In this document: positions 8,245-17,278 of the stretch, piece by piece
Position numbering within the stretch: position 1 is the first letter of the stretch
Layout of the letters: every line of letters begins with the position of its first letter
Source of the DNA: Deltaproteobacteria bacterium
GTDB lineage: Bacteria > Myxococcota_A > Polyangia > DRWM01 > JAAZOP01
DNA length: 64,000 nt
Direction of reading: 5' to 3'
NCBI GenBank assembly: GCA_016218765.1
Contig: JACRCZ010000123.1
Location: 30,060-94,059 of the forward strand
Notes under the pieces: generated by a model
Told to the model about the DNA's origin: nothing
What the model saw: the letters and a program-made list of their open reading frames with translations, nothing else
Database searches by the model: none
Translations under genes and position numbers: made by a program

Positions 8245-10434
8245 ATGCGAGCGGGGTCGAGGTCCATCTTGATCGGGCCGGCGGCTGCGACGCTGGCGAT
8301 CCTGGTCCTGGGTGCGGGAACGTCCTGCAAGAAGAAGGCGCCGGAGGCGCCCCAGGTGGCCGCCGAGCTGCCGGTGCAGCGGGTCGTCTTGTACCGCAAC
8401 GGCGTCGGCTACTTCGAGCGCGCCGGAAAGGTGACCGGCGACGAGATCCATTTCAAGGTGCGCGAGCACCAGGTAGGCGACTTCCTCGCCTCGCTCGCCG
8501 TCGTCGCGCGCGACGGCAAGCCGGTCGAGTTCGTCTCCTTCCCGATCAAGAAGGAGGAGAAGGAGAAGGACGAGGAGCCGCCGCGCTGCCCGTATCCGTA
8601 TCCGTATCCGTATCCGCCCCTGGGCGCGACGTGTCCGGGAGACGTGCCCCCGCCGGACGACGGGGAGGAGGAGGAGGAGGAGGAGGACGTCGTCGACGTC
8701 GTCGTGAAGCTGCAGGGCGGCACGGCCGAGCACGACGTGGTCGTCGCCTACGTCGTGGAGTCGCCGGTCTGGCGGCCGACCTACCGCATCGTGCTCGACG
8801 AGAAGGGCAAGAAGGCGCTGCTCCAGGGCTGGGCCGTCGTCCAGAACCTGTCGGGCGAGGACTGGAAGGACGTGTGGCTGACGGTCACCGAAGGGGCGCC
8901 GCTGACCTTCCGTGCGGACCTGGGCAACCCGTACATTCCGAGGCGGCCGCTGGTGACCGATCGGGGCGAGGTCGTCCAGGCGGCCGTGGCGTCGTCGGTT
9001 TCCGTCTCGGAGGAGGTCCGGGCCCGGATGCAGGAGATGACGGAGACGGAGGAGGAGGGCGGGACCGGCGTCGGCTGGGGCGACGAGGGGAAGATGGGCC
9101 TCCGGGACGGGGCCGACGTGGACCGCATGGCGGGCATCGGGGCCTACGGCGGCGCCCCGCCGGCCGCTGCCGAGCCGTCGGCGTGGAACGGCGTGATGGC
9201 GCCCGGGGGCTACGACATGCCGGACGACCAGGCGGCGCCCGCAGCGCCGGCGCCTCCTCCTCCCCCGGTCGGACTCTCCGCCTCCGGGGCGCAGGCCAGC
9301 CTCGCGCTCCTGGCGCTCGGCGCCGAGGAGGGCGGCATCACGACGTACGCCTCGCCGGTGCCGATCACGGTGCTGGACGAGGCATCGACGATGGTCTCGA
9401 TCATCAACCAGCCGGTCGAGGCGACCGACACGCTGCTGTACCGTCCCGACTCCGGCGTGCCGGCTTCCGCGCTGCATCCCTTCCGGGTGGTGCGCTTCAC
9501 CAACCAGGCGGGCGTGACGCTGGAGCGGGGTCCGGTGGCGATCTTCGGCACCGAGCGTTTCCTCGGGCAGGGGCTGCTCGAGCCGCTGCCGATGGGCGCC
9601 ACGACCTCGATCCCGTACGCGCTCGAGCGGGGGATGACGGTTTCCGTCGAGAGCGGCTCGGACGTGGAGGAGGCGCGGCTGGTGAAGCTGCTGCGCGGCG
9701 TGCTTACGGTGAAGCGGTACTCGCTGCGCAAGACGAAGTACGTGGTGCAGAACCTGACCGACCACGCGGGCACGCTGTACCTGCAGCACAGCCGCTGGTC
9801 GGGGTGGGAGCTGCGCACGTGGCCGAAGGGCTCCGAGGAGGTCGACCCGCTGACGGCGATCTTCCCGATCGAGTTCCCGGCGCAGGGCAAGGCCGAGCTG
9901 GAGATCGTGGAGCGCTCGCCCACCCTCCAGACGGTGCAGATCCTGACGGAGGAGGCGGCCACGGCGGTGCGGCTGTACCTGGAAGGCCCGGCGGTGGACG
10001 CGGTGGCCGGTCCCGCGTTGCGCAAGGCGCTCGACCTGCGCGAGCAGATCGCGAAGATCGATCTCGACATCTCCCGCTTCACCGCGGAGCGGGACGAGGT
10101 CTCGGCGGCGACCTACGAGGTGCAGAACAACCTGTACGCGATCGAAGGGATCCAGCGGGCGGGCGACCTGCGGACGCGGCTGACGACCCGGCTGGAGGAG
10201 CTGCACAAGCGGTACGCCGAGCTGCAGACGCAGATCATCGATCTCACCTCGCAGCGCGGCGAGCTGATGGTCGAGCTGACCGAGGCGCTGCGCGACGTGA
10301 CGCTGGAAGTGCCCGACGAGCCGGCGGCCGCGCCCGGAGGCGCGGGCGGTGCGGCAGCGCCGGCCGAGCCGTCCGCCGCGCCCGCTCCGTCCGCGCCCAC
10401 GTCCGCCCCGCCGCCGGCCGCGCCGACGCCGTAG
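8245..10434 (+). CDS. DUF4139 domain lipoprotein
   Basis: The protein has 729 residues. The ATG at 8245 follows AAGGAGG and starts a lipoprotein signal with LGAGTSC (Cys about 28). The N-terminal part (LPVQRVVLYRNGVGYFERAG) and the middle (VAYVVESPVWRPTYRIVLDE, WAVVQNLSGEDWKDVWLTVTEG) are characteristic of DUF4139/MuiA-like proteins, whose function is poorly known. Residues about 115-122 are four Pro-Tyr dipeptides coded by (CCGTAT)4, and residues 141-147 are seven Glu. Near the C-terminus is a helical, probably coiled-coil stretch (about 595-690), then an Ala/Pro-rich tail. The 184-bp divergent gap to the MopE-like gene presumably holds both promoters. Confidence 0.8.
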   Translation: MRAGSRSILIGPAAATLAILVLGAGTSCKKKAPEAPQVAAELPVQRVVLYRNGVGYFERAGKVTGDEIHFKVREHQVGDFLASLAVVARDGKPVEFVSFPIKKEEKEKDEEPPRCPYPYPYPYPPLGATCPGDVPPPDDGEEEEEEEDVVDVVVKLQGGTAEHDVVVAYVVESPVWRPTYRIVLDEKGKKALLQGWAVVQNLSGEDWKDVWLTVTEGAPLTFRADLGNPYIPRRPLVTDRGEVVQAAVASSVSVSEEVRARMQEMTETEEEGGTGVGWGDEGKMGLRDGADVDRMAGIGAYGGAPPAAAEPSAWNGVMAPGGYDMPDDQAAPAAPAPPPPPVGLSASGAQASLALLALGAEEGGITTYASPVPITVLDEASTMVSIINQPVEATDTLLYRPDSGVPASALHPFRVVRFTNQAGVTLERGPVAIFGTERFLGQGLLEPLPMGATTSIPYALERGMTVSVESGSDVEEARLVKLLRGVLTVKRYSLRKTKYVVQNLTDHAGTLYLQHSRWSGWELRTWPKGSEEVDPLTAIFPIEFPAQGKAELEIVERSPTLQTVQILTEEAATAVRLYLEGPAVDAVAGPALRKALDLREQIAKIDLDISRFTAERDEVSAATYEVQNNLYAIEGIQRAGDLRTRLTTRLEELHKRYAELQTQIIDLTSQRGELMVELTEALRDVTLEVPDEPAAAPGGAGGAAAPAEPSAAPAPSAPTSAPPPAAPTP

Positions 10435-10520
10435 ACGCGTCCGTGCCGGCCTGCCGCTTGCGCCCTTCCGGATGAACCGCGCCGGCCCGCCGTAGACCGG
10501 ACGCCGCCATCGGCCGTAAG

Positions 10521-10551
10521 GGACGCCGCCCGTCGCGCGGGGCGGCGGTCC
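10521..10551. terminator. Hairpin downstream of the DUF4139 gene, possible terminator
   Basis: CGCCGCCC (10524-10531) pairs perfectly with GGGCGGCG (10540-10547) around an 8-base loop; one bulged G allows three more pairs outside. It sits 90 bp past the stop at 10434 and before the gene at 10586. There is no T-run, so a Rho-independent role is uncertain. Confidence 0.3.
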
Positions 10552-10585
10552 GTGCTAACGTCGCGACCGACGTGGAGGAGCAGAA

Positions 10586-11272
10586 ATGCAGCAAGCGACA
10601 TTCGCTCGAGCCGGCATGCTCGCCGCCGTCCTGGCCACCTTGGGCTGCGGCTCCCGCTCGACGCCGACCGGCAGTCCGGAACCGACCTACGAGACCGCGG
10701 ACGTCGGCGTCTACACCGGTGGTTGGCACGGCGGACCGCTCGATGCCGGGGCGCCTGCGGCCGACGGGGACGAGGGCGCGGTTCCCGGCACGGCGGGGGC
10801 GCTGGAGCCGTGCGCCGCCGGGACCGGCTGCGGCCGGCTGACGACGACCTCGTCGTACTGCGGCGGGCCGCAGCCGCCGCAGGAGCTGCTCGACGACTTG
10901 GCGACGCCGCGGCCCGCCGGCGGCATGTCGCTCGTGGTTTCTCCGGGTGGCGCCTACGACCCGTCGCAGCCGGAGACCACGCGGCTGACGACGGACGGCG
11001 ACGGGCGGTTCTCGTTCGCCGCTGCCGCGGGAACCTACTGCATCGTGGTCATCGCCAAGGCCGATTTCCTCGGCCCGCAGGGCGATCCGGCAGCGGGCGA
11101 GGCGATTCCCGTACCGTCGTTCGCTCCCGGGGTCGCCGAGTGCATGGACCAGTGGGCTCGGACTTGTGATGGTGTCGTGACCGTGGGCGACGCGCCCGTA
11201 GCGGCGACCGAGTTCAACATCCCGTACGGGTGCTCGGAGAATCCCTGCATCCCTGCGGTGCCGTATCCCTAG
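10586..11272 (+). CDS. Small lipoprotein with carboxypeptidase-regulatory-like fold
   Basis: The protein has 228 residues. The ATG at 10586 is preceded by GGAGGAG. The signal peptide ends LATLGC with the lipid Cys at 21, followed by a low-complexity linker (DAGAPAADGDEGAVPG). Residues about 115-165 (GMSLVVSPGG, then TTDGDGRFSFAAAAGTYCIVV) look like a transthyretin/carboxypeptidase-regulatory-like beta-sandwich. The remainder has paired Cys (CDGVVTV, YGCSENPCIP). Specific function unknown. It ends 12 bp before the papain-like peptidase gene, so the two may be cotranscribed. Confidence 0.7.
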   Translation: MQQATFARAGMLAAVLATLGCGSRSTPTGSPEPTYETADVGVYTGGWHGGPLDAGAPAADGDEGAVPGTAGALEPCAAGTGCGRLTTTSSYCGGPQPPQELLDDLATPRPAGGMSLVVSPGGAYDPSQPETTRLTTDGDGRFSFAAAAGTYCIVVIAKADFLGPQGDPAAGEAIPVPSFAPGVAECMDQWARTCDGVVTVGDAPVAATEFNIPYGCSENPCIPAVPYP

Positions 11273-11284
11273 ATCGAGTCGCGC

Positions 11285-12367
11285 ATGAACGGAGTCGCCC
11301 CGGCCTCAGGCTTCCGTCACGGGCGAGCGGAGCTTGCCCCTGGCATCCATCCCCGGTTGCCTGCCTTGGGACTGATCGTCGTGATCGCCTGCGGTTGTCC
11401 CGCCGCGCGGCCGCTTCCGGTCGGGGTGCGCACGGCGACCCCCCGGCCGGTGATCGTCACGCGCGTGGCCGCGCCCGGGCCGGATCGCGGCGGCGTGCCG
11501 GTCGTCCGGGCGTCGCCGGCACCAGCAGCGCCCGAGGTGCGCGCGGTCGCGGGCTGGACGGTCGATCTGCGGCAGCACCTGTTGCCCCCGATCGACCAGA
11601 GCGGCCGCTCGACCTGCAACTCCTTCGCGGCCACGGCGCTGCTGGAGTTCCTGGTCGGGCGGGCCACGGGCGCCACGCCGGATTTCTCGGAGAACTGGAA
11701 CTACTACGTCGGCCGGACCGAGACCCTGGACACGCCGTACCTGCGGAGCATGTACGCGGGCCAGGACGGACTGGCGGGGTTTCTCGCGGTCGAGGCGTAC
11801 GAGCGGTCGGGTCCGGTGGCGGAGGAGGATTGGCCGTACGAGACGCGGAGCCCGATGCAGCTCGGCGAGCGCGGCTGCCGGGACTCCGACGGTGCGGACG
11901 TTCCCGACGAGTGTTTCACCGGCAAGCCGCCGGGCGGCCTCGAGCCGCTGGGCTACCGCTTGCGGATGGAGTTCGTGCCGCGCGCGGAGATCGGCTCGTT
12001 CCTGGTCGCCGAGCAGCGGCCGGTGGTGATGAACATCTACGCCTACGACGTGTGGGACGACTCGGGCGCGATGATCCGGATGCCGACGGTGTCCGAGGCG
12101 GCGGCGTGTGCCGACCGCGGGGTCGGCTGTACGGGGCACACCGTGCTGCTGGTCGGCTGGGACGAGGCGACGCGCACGTTCCTGTTCCGCAACTCGGTCG
12201 GCGCGTCATGGGGCGACGGCGGCTACGGGACACTGGCGGAGCGGTTCGTCCTGGAGCACTGCGAAGCGTGCTACTGGCTGGAGCAGCTCGACGAGCTCGG
12301 CGCGGAGGACCGCGCCTTCGTCGAGCAGGCCGCGCAGGGGGTGTCCGGGGTGCTGGTCGAGGACTGA
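11285..12367 (+). CDS. Papain-like (C1 family) cysteine peptidase, exported
   Basis: The protein has 360 residues. A hydrophobic stretch (PALGLIVVIACGC, about 26-38) can act as a signal with a possible lipid-modified Cys. The papain fold begins near residue 90. The Gln of the oxyanion hole (Q105) and catalytic Cys (C111) are in DQSGRSTCNSFAATALLEF, the catalytic His (H285) in GHTVLLVGWDE, and the Asn (N303) in FLFRNSVGASWGDGGYG. All catalytic residues are intact. The prodomain is only about 50 Pro/Ala-rich residues, much shorter than in papain. The gene starts 12 bp after the preceding lipoprotein gene and ends 9 bp before the permease gene, which suggests one operon. No strong ribosome-binding site was seen. 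Confidence 0.85.
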   Translation: MNGVAPASGFRHGRAELAPGIHPRLPALGLIVVIACGCPAARPLPVGVRTATPRPVIVTRVAAPGPDRGGVPVVRASPAPAAPEVRAVAGWTVDLRQHLLPPIDQSGRSTCNSFAATALLEFLVGRATGATPDFSENWNYYVGRTETLDTPYLRSMYAGQDGLAGFLAVEAYERSGPVAEEDWPYETRSPMQLGERGCRDSDGADVPDECFTGKPPGGLEPLGYRLRMEFVPRAEIGSFLVAEQRPVVMNIYAYDVWDDSGAMIRMPTVSEAAACADRGVGCTGHTVLLVGWDEATRTFLFRNSVGASWGDGGYGTLAERFVLEHCEACYWLEQLDELGAEDRAFVEQAAQGVSGVLVED

Positions 12368-12376
12368 CGGATCCCG

Positions 12377-13621
12377 ATGACCACGCTTGTCGTCCTGATC
12401 TTCGCGCTGACCTACGTGCTGATCGCCGCCGCTCGCCGGATGCGCTGGCTGCCGATCGGGCGACCCGCCAGCGCGCTCTTGGGCGCCGTGCTGGTCGTCG
12501 CCGTAGGCGGGCTTACGCCTCACGAGAGCTACGAGGCGATCGACCACGACACGATCGTGCTGCTGCTCGGGATGATGCTGCTGACCGCGTACCTGGACCG
12601 CGCGTCGTTCTTCGAGGTGCTCGCGCGGCAGGTGATCCGGCTGGGTGGGACCCCGGTCGGGATCCTGATGGCGGTCGGCGCGCTGTCCGGCGTCCTTTCG
12701 GCGTTCCTGGTCAACGACGCGGTGTGCCTCTTCCTGACGCCGGTGGTGGTCGCGACGTGCCGGCGTGCGCGGCTGCCCTTCGGGCCGTTCCTGATCGCCG
12801 TCGCCACCTGCGCCAACCTCGGCTCCGCCGCGACGCTGGTCGGGAACCCGCAGAACATGATCATCGGCAGTCTGAGCGGCTACGGCTTCACTGCCTTCCT
12901 GGTGCGGGCCGCGCCCGCCGCGCTCCTCGCCCTGCTGCTCAACCTGCTGCTGCTGCGGCTGTACTACCGCCGCTCGCTCCCGCCGCGAATCGACCCCGTC
13001 GAGGACGCGCCGGCGGCGTTCCCCGACCGCGGGAAGCTCGTGCTGACCGGCGTGGTGACGGTCGGGATCGTCGCCGGCTTTTTTCTCGGTGGGCACCTGG
13101 GCTACACGAGTCTGGCCGGCGTCCTGGTGTTGATCCTCGCCGACCGCCGCAATCCGCAAGAAACCTTCGCGCGGGTCGACTGGCCGCTGCTTGTCTTCTT
13201 CTGCGGCCTGTTCGTCGTCGTCGCGGCGTTGCGCAAGACCGGCCTCGTCGACGACGCGTGGGGTGCGGCGCGCCCGTACCTGGGGTTCGACACGGCCGGC
13301 GGGGTGGCCGGGTTCACCGCCGCGATGACCGCGGGCTCGAATCTCGTCTCCAACGTCCCGATGGTCCTGCTCGCGGGGCCGCACCTCTCCGCCGTGGGCG
13401 AGCCGTCGTTGGGGTGGGTGCTGCTGGCGTTCATCACGACCGTCGCCGGCAACCTGACGCTGGTGGGCTCGGTGGCGAACATCATCGTCGCCGAGTCGGC
13501 CCGCGAACACTACGCGCTCGGCTTCCGCGAGTACCTGCGTTTCGGGTTGGTCTCCACGGCGCTCGTGCTCGCAGCGGGCGTTCCCGCGGTGTGGCTCACC
13601 TGGCGGCTGTTGGGGGTGTGA
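12377..13621 (+). CDS. SLC13/ArsB-type ion transporter family membrane protein
   Basis: The protein has 414 residues with about ten to eleven hydrophobic segments, placing it in the inner membrane. The family signatures of the ion transporter superfamily occur as two inverted halves: AFLVNDAVCLFLTPVVV with NLGSAATLVGNPQNMIIG in the first, and GSNLVSNVPMVLLAG with NLTLVGSVANIIVAE in the second. The substrate (citrate or another anion, arsenite, or Na+/H+ exchange) cannot be told from sequence alone. It begins 9 bp after the peptidase gene. Confidence 0.85.
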   Translation: MTTLVVLIFALTYVLIAAARRMRWLPIGRPASALLGAVLVVAVGGLTPHESYEAIDHDTIVLLLGMMLLTAYLDRASFFEVLARQVIRLGGTPVGILMAVGALSGVLSAFLVNDAVCLFLTPVVVATCRRARLPFGPFLIAVATCANLGSAATLVGNPQNMIIGSLSGYGFTAFLVRAAPAALLALLLNLLLLRLYYRRSLPPRIDPVEDAPAAFPDRGKLVLTGVVTVGIVAGFFLGGHLGYTSLAGVLVLILADRRNPQETFARVDWPLLVFFCGLFVVVAALRKTGLVDDAWGAARPYLGFDTAGGVAGFTAAMTAGSNLVSNVPMVLLAGPHLSAVGEPSLGWVLLAFITTVAGNLTLVGSVANIIVAESAREHYALGFREYLRFGLVSTALVLAAGVPAVWLTWRLLGV

Positions 13622-13686
13622 GGCCGGCAGCGTTGCGCGCGAGAGTATGCGGCGATAGGGTGTGCCGGCACGAAGGGGAGGGCGCG

Positions 13687-15024
13687 ATGAGCGAACGACG
13701 GAGCGTGTGGTCCGGGGCGTTGGGCGTCTGGCTGGTCCTGGCCGGTGCGTGCGGCGAGGGAGGCGGTTCGGAGGACGGGGGGGCGGATCAGCCGTCGGAT
13801 CGCGGGCCGGACGAAATCGAGGCCGAGGCGGGCGACGGGGCCGAGGCCGGCGATCCTGCCGCGCTTCCGCTCCTGCACCGGGAGGACTTGACGCGCCTCG
13901 GGGCGTTCCGGCTGCCCAACGGCAACTACGGCGATCCGGACGTCTCCGACAGCTTCGCCTACGGTGCGACGGGCCCTGCCTACCATGCCGCCCACGGCTC
14001 GCTGTTCCTCGTCGGGCACGACTGGAACCAGTGGGTGGCCGAGGTTTCGATCCCGGAGCCGAGCGGGGCGGCGAGTTTCGACGAGCTTCCGGTGGCGAGC
14101 GTGCTCCAGGACATGCGTGAGATCACGGAAGGCCACCTGGCGGAGATCGGGGCGGCCGGCGCGCCGGTCCAGTACGGCAAGATCGGCGGCCTGCTGGTCG
14201 TCGGCGACGCGCTGATCGGCACCGCGTATTCCTGGTACGACGCCGCCATCGAAGCCGAGCTTTCGCACTTCCGTTCGGGGCTCGAGCTGGCGGCAGCCGG
14301 GGATTTCGCGGGGATGTTCAAGGTCGGGGAGCGGAACCCCGGTTTCCTCGCGGGATACATGGCCGTGGTCCCCGAGCGCTGGCGGGCGCTGCTGGGCGGC
14401 CCGTGCGTGACGGGCCAGGCGGCGGTTCCGATCATCTCGCGCTCGTCGCAGGGCCCCGCGCTGTTCGCCTTCGGCCCGGCCGAGTTGAGCGAGGCGTCCG
14501 AGGCTGCGGCGATCTGGCTCGTCGGCTATCCCCAGGAGCACCCCACGCTCGGCGACTGGACCAACACGACGATGCCGAATCCGGCCTACAACATGGGCTC
14601 CACGGTCAAGGGCGTCGTCATTCCCGACGGGACGCGCAGCGTGCTGTTTTTCGGCAAGACCGGGCTGGGAATCCCGTGCTACGGCCTGGGGACGGACGAT
14701 CCGTCGCTGGCCGGGACCTTCGACCCGGACGGGGTCGAGTGGTGCTACGACCCGGTCACGTTCGACAAGGGAACGCACGCCTATCCGTACGTCGCCTACG
14801 TCTGGGCCTACGACGCGCTCGACCTGGCCGCGGCGAGTCGCGGGGAGGTCGAACCGTGGGACGTGGTGCCGTACGAGATGTGGGAGCTGGACCTGCCGAT
14901 GATCAACGAGGCGCAGGGGGTGCAGGGCGCAACCTGGGATCCGGCCCGCCGCCGCATCTTCGTTACGCACATGTCCATCGGAGATTGGGGCATCACGGCC
15001 GTGACCGTGCTCGGCGTGTCGTGA
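13687..15024 (+). CDS. Lipoprotein of unknown function with acidic linker
   Basis: The protein has 445 residues. The ATG at 13687 is preceded by AAGGGGAGG. The signal peptide ends LVLAGAC (Cys 22), followed by a linker rich in Asp, Glu, Ala and Gly (about residues 25-60). The rest is a globular domain with repeated beta-rich stretches (GSLFLVGHDWNQWVAEVSIPEP, GKIGGLLVVGDALIGTAYSWYD, PARRRIFVTHMSIGDWG) that could be a propeller. I do not recognise a named family. It probably sits in the outer membrane or on the surface. Confidence 0.75.
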   Translation: MSERRSVWSGALGVWLVLAGACGEGGGSEDGGADQPSDRGPDEIEAEAGDGAEAGDPAALPLLHREDLTRLGAFRLPNGNYGDPDVSDSFAYGATGPAYHAAHGSLFLVGHDWNQWVAEVSIPEPSGAASFDELPVASVLQDMREITEGHLAEIGAAGAPVQYGKIGGLLVVGDALIGTAYSWYDAAIEAELSHFRSGLELAAAGDFAGMFKVGERNPGFLAGYMAVVPERWRALLGGPCVTGQAAVPIISRSSQGPALFAFGPAELSEASEAAAIWLVGYPQEHPTLGDWTNTTMPNPAYNMGSTVKGVVIPDGTRSVLFFGKTGLGIPCYGLGTDDPSLAGTFDPDGVEWCYDPVTFDKGTHAYPYVAYVWAYDALDLAAASRGEVEPWDVVPYEMWELDLPMINEAQGVQGATWDPARRRIFVTHMSIGDWGITAVTVLGVS

Positions 15025-15260
15025 GTTCTTTCTCGGGGTCGGAGGGCGTGGAAATCTCCGACCGCCTGGATCACGGCACCCAGATCGAACTGATTGCAGG
15101 CGGACGGCGGAGGTTCCGGGCGCTCGTCGCTGCAACCGAAGAAGCACAGGGTGTTCGGCGACTGTTCGGACGCGACCGCGAGATCGAAACGCTCGCCGCC
15201 TCGATTTCCGATCCATCGATGAGCTTGCGGCTGTCCGTCTCCTGGCCTACAACGAGGTAC

Positions 15261-15971
15261 ATGTTCCATGCGAAGCAAGGGTACCTGGGGCTTTGGCTGT
15301 TGACCGTGCTTTCCGGGTGTGCAGCGCCGGCGCCGGTGCCGGCGGCACCGCCGGTGGAGGAGGCGCGCGTTGTGGCCACGGTTCCCCCGGCGGGTGCCCC
15401 GCCCGTGGAGCCGTCCCCGACGGAGGAGTGGTCAGAGGAGGAGACCCCTCCACCCCTCGCCCCGCACTCCTGTGCGAACGAGGAGCTTCGTTCCGTCGCC
15501 GACGCGCTGCGGGTGCCGCTCGAGACGCTGCGCGCGACCGCCCCCGGGATCCACGAGACGCCGGAGCTGGGTGGGGAGCTGACCGGCAGGTCCTACTGGT
15601 TGCTGGAGGCAGAGCTGGACGACGGCGAGCCGGCCGAGGTCCTTCGGCGCCTGGCCCGGGCGCATCTGCGTCCGACACCCGGCGACTTCGTGTTCTACGT
15701 CAAGGTGGGTGCGGAGCCGTTGAGGACGGCGCCGGAGCTGGCCGCCGCCTTCGACACCGGCGGCTCCGTCGACCCGCGCGAGGAAGCGGCGCTGGACGAT
15801 CTCGCGACGGCGCTCGAGAGCGCGCTCGCCGCCCATCCCTCGCTTCGCGCCTTTTCGCTCCAGAGCGGCTGGGCCGACGCCGTGGGCGCCGCCCTCCATG
15901 GGGTCGCGATCCTCTCGCCCGCGGGCGACGAGGTGCTGTGGGTCCATATCGAGGAAGTCTGGCGCGAGTGA
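15261..15971 (+). CDS. Small lipoprotein of unknown function
   Basis: The protein has 236 residues from the ATG at 15261, which begins a lipoprotein signal ending LTVLSGC (Cys 20). A Pro/Ala/Glu-rich linker (21-65) leads into a helical domain (NEELRSVADALRVPLETLRATAPGI). The frame is open upstream, but that part lacks a start with a good ribosome-binding site and does not look like protein sequence. The 236-bp gap before the gene holds nothing I can identify. Function unknown. Confidence 0.6.
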   Translation: MFHAKQGYLGLWLLTVLSGCAAPAPVPAAPPVEEARVVATVPPAGAPPVEPSPTEEWSEEETPPPLAPHSCANEELRSVADALRVPLETLRATAPGIHETPELGGELTGRSYWLLEAELDDGEPAEVLRRLARAHLRPTPGDFVFYVKVGAEPLRTAPELAAAFDTGGSVDPREEAALDDLATALESALAAHPSLRAFSLQSGWADAVGAALHGVAILSPAGDEVLWVHIEEVWRE

Positions 15972-16070
15972 CTCCGAACCAGCTTTTCGTTCGGGGCAGC
16001 ACGATGGCTGCCCTGGCAGTCGCATGTCGAGGTCCAGACCGATCATCGGCGCGGAGGGAGAACGGGGGAA

Positions 16071-16126
16071 GGGGTGGTCGGGGTAGCCCGGAGGGCGAAA
16101 GCCCTCCGGGCTATCCCGACCACCCC
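16071..16126. repeat. Near-perfect 26-bp inverted repeat with GAAA tetraloop
   Basis: The arm 16071-16096 pairs with 16101-16126 over all 26 positions, with a single G-T wobble, around the loop GAAA (16097-16100). No T-run follows on either strand, so it is not a classic terminator. It fills the gap between the lipoprotein gene ending at 15971 and the XRE gene, and resembles a REP-type dispersed hairpin. Confidence 0.85.
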
Positions 16127-16176
16127 GCGACAACCCGGCGCCTGACTTCCTCTGTCGGAAATGACATGAGGAAGGC

Positions 16177-16590
16177 GTGATTAGGGAACTGCCGCGCCGC
16201 GTGCAATCGCGCCGCAGGCAGCTTGGCTGGACGCAAAGCGACCTGGCCCGCGCGATGGGTTCGAGCCCGTCGCGCGTGTGCAAGCTCGAAGCCGGGGACG
16301 AGTCGGTGGCGCCGAGCCTGATGCTGCGGGCGCTGGTCGCCATGGACGCCCCGCTGCGCCTGGAGATCGACAAGAGCCGCGATGCGTTCGCCGAGCCGGG
16401 ACTCACGGCGGAACAGCGGCGCCAGCTCTCCGCTCGGCTGTTGCGGCGCCGGCAGGCCGACCGGATCGCGGAGCGCGAGCACGTCGACGGCGGGGATGTC
16501 GAGCACGTCCTGTTCAACCTCGCCTTGAGTCCCTGGCAGCGGTTGGCGCGGAGCTTCGACCGTGCGCGACGGAAGCGAGTTCCCGCTTAG
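16177..16590 (+). CDS. XRE-family helix-turn-helix regulator
   Basis: The protein has 137 residues from a GTG at 16177, preceded by GAGGAAGG. ATGs at 16161 and 16166 are out of frame. Residues about 5-60 form a classic XRE/Cro helix-turn-helix (QSRRRQLGWTQSDLARAMGSSPSRVCKLEAGDESVAPSLML). The C-terminal part is Arg-rich and helical. It overlaps the following nucleotidyltransferase-like frame by 29 bp, an arrangement typical of antitoxin-type regulators paired with a nucleotidyltransferase. It probably represses its own operon. Confidence 0.75.
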   Translation: MIRELPRRVQSRRRQLGWTQSDLARAMGSSPSRVCKLEAGDESVAPSLMLRALVAMDAPLRLEIDKSRDAFAEPGLTAEQRRQLSARLLRRRQADRIAEREHVDGGDVEHVLFNLALSPWQRLARSFDRARRKRVPA

Positions 16591-17278
16591 CGAGGCCGAG
16601 ATCGTCTTCCTCCGCGAGCTGGCGCGCGCCGAATCGCGCTTCCTGGTCGTCGGCGTCGGAGCGGCCGTGCTCCAAGGTGCGGATGCCGTCACCCACCGCC
16701 TCGACCTCTGGTTCCGATCCCTGGCCGATCCCGCGATTGCCGAAGCCGCCCGGGTGGCCGGCGGCGTCTTCGCGGCCCGGTCCAGCCGGCCGATGATTGC
16801 CGGCAGGGACCTCGATCGCATCGACCTGGTCGTTCTCTGCGACGGGCTGAAGAGCTTCGACGCCGAATACCGCCGTCCTGGTGGCGGGGGCCTTCGTGAT
16901 TCCGCGGTGGACATGCTCCTCGAGCGAGTCGCGGTCGCAGCGGCGAGGCGCCTACCGAGGAGCTCCCCGCTCCAGCAGGCGGCGGAGGTTGGGTTCATCC
17001 AGCAGCTCGGGATCGCTCCCAGGCTCCAGGAACGGCGCCACGTCGGTCCGCAGCAGGCGCCAGTCGAGGCCAGCGAGCCGGGCGCCCACGGCAGAACGCC
17101 AGCTTGCCGCCGTGAAGACCTCGGCCTGCCATCCGGTCTGCCGCAGCGCATTGCCGAGCATCGTCAGGTTGGGCTCGGGCCATTCGGGGTCGGCCAGGTA
17201 CCACAGCAAGTCGAACAGATCGCGTCCCTTGGCATAGGGTCGCTGCAGGAACGCATGGAGCTTACCGGCCAGCAGTGA
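16562..17278 (+). CDS. Nucleotidyltransferase-like protein, probably truncated at its 3' end
   Basis: The frame starts at a GTG at 16562 inside the XRE gene. Residues 1 to about 125 look like a nucleotidyltransferase-fold protein (FLVVGVGAAVLQGADAVTHR, DLWFRSLADPAIAEAARVAGG, DRIDLVVLCDGL). The usual first catalytic Asp of the DxD-like motif is replaced (THRLDLW, where TxDIDLW is common in relatives). From about 16952 on, the frame runs antisense through abiEii and does not look like protein, so only about 16562-16951 is likely original coding sequence. I infer that the 3' end was lost where the AbiE pair now abuts it, and that the product is probably inactive. Confidence 0.5.
   Translation: MRDGSEFPLSEAEIVFLRELARAESRFLVVGVGAAVLQGADAVTHRLDLWFRSLADPAIAEAARVAGGVFAARSSRPMIAGRDLDRIDLVVLCDGLKSFDAEYRRPGGGGLRDSAVDMLLERVAVAAARRLPRSSPLQQAAEVGFIQQLGIAPRLQERRHVGPQQAPVEASEPGAHGRTPACRREDLGLPSGLPQRIAEHRQVGLGPFGVGQVPQQVEQIASLGIGSLQERMELTGQQ

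Noticed and set aside
6159..10475. A 1438-codon plus-strand open frame antisense to the MopE-like gene and overlapping the DUF4139 gene
   Set aside because: Arg/Ala-rich composition with no domain; it is a high-GC shadow of the two real genes.
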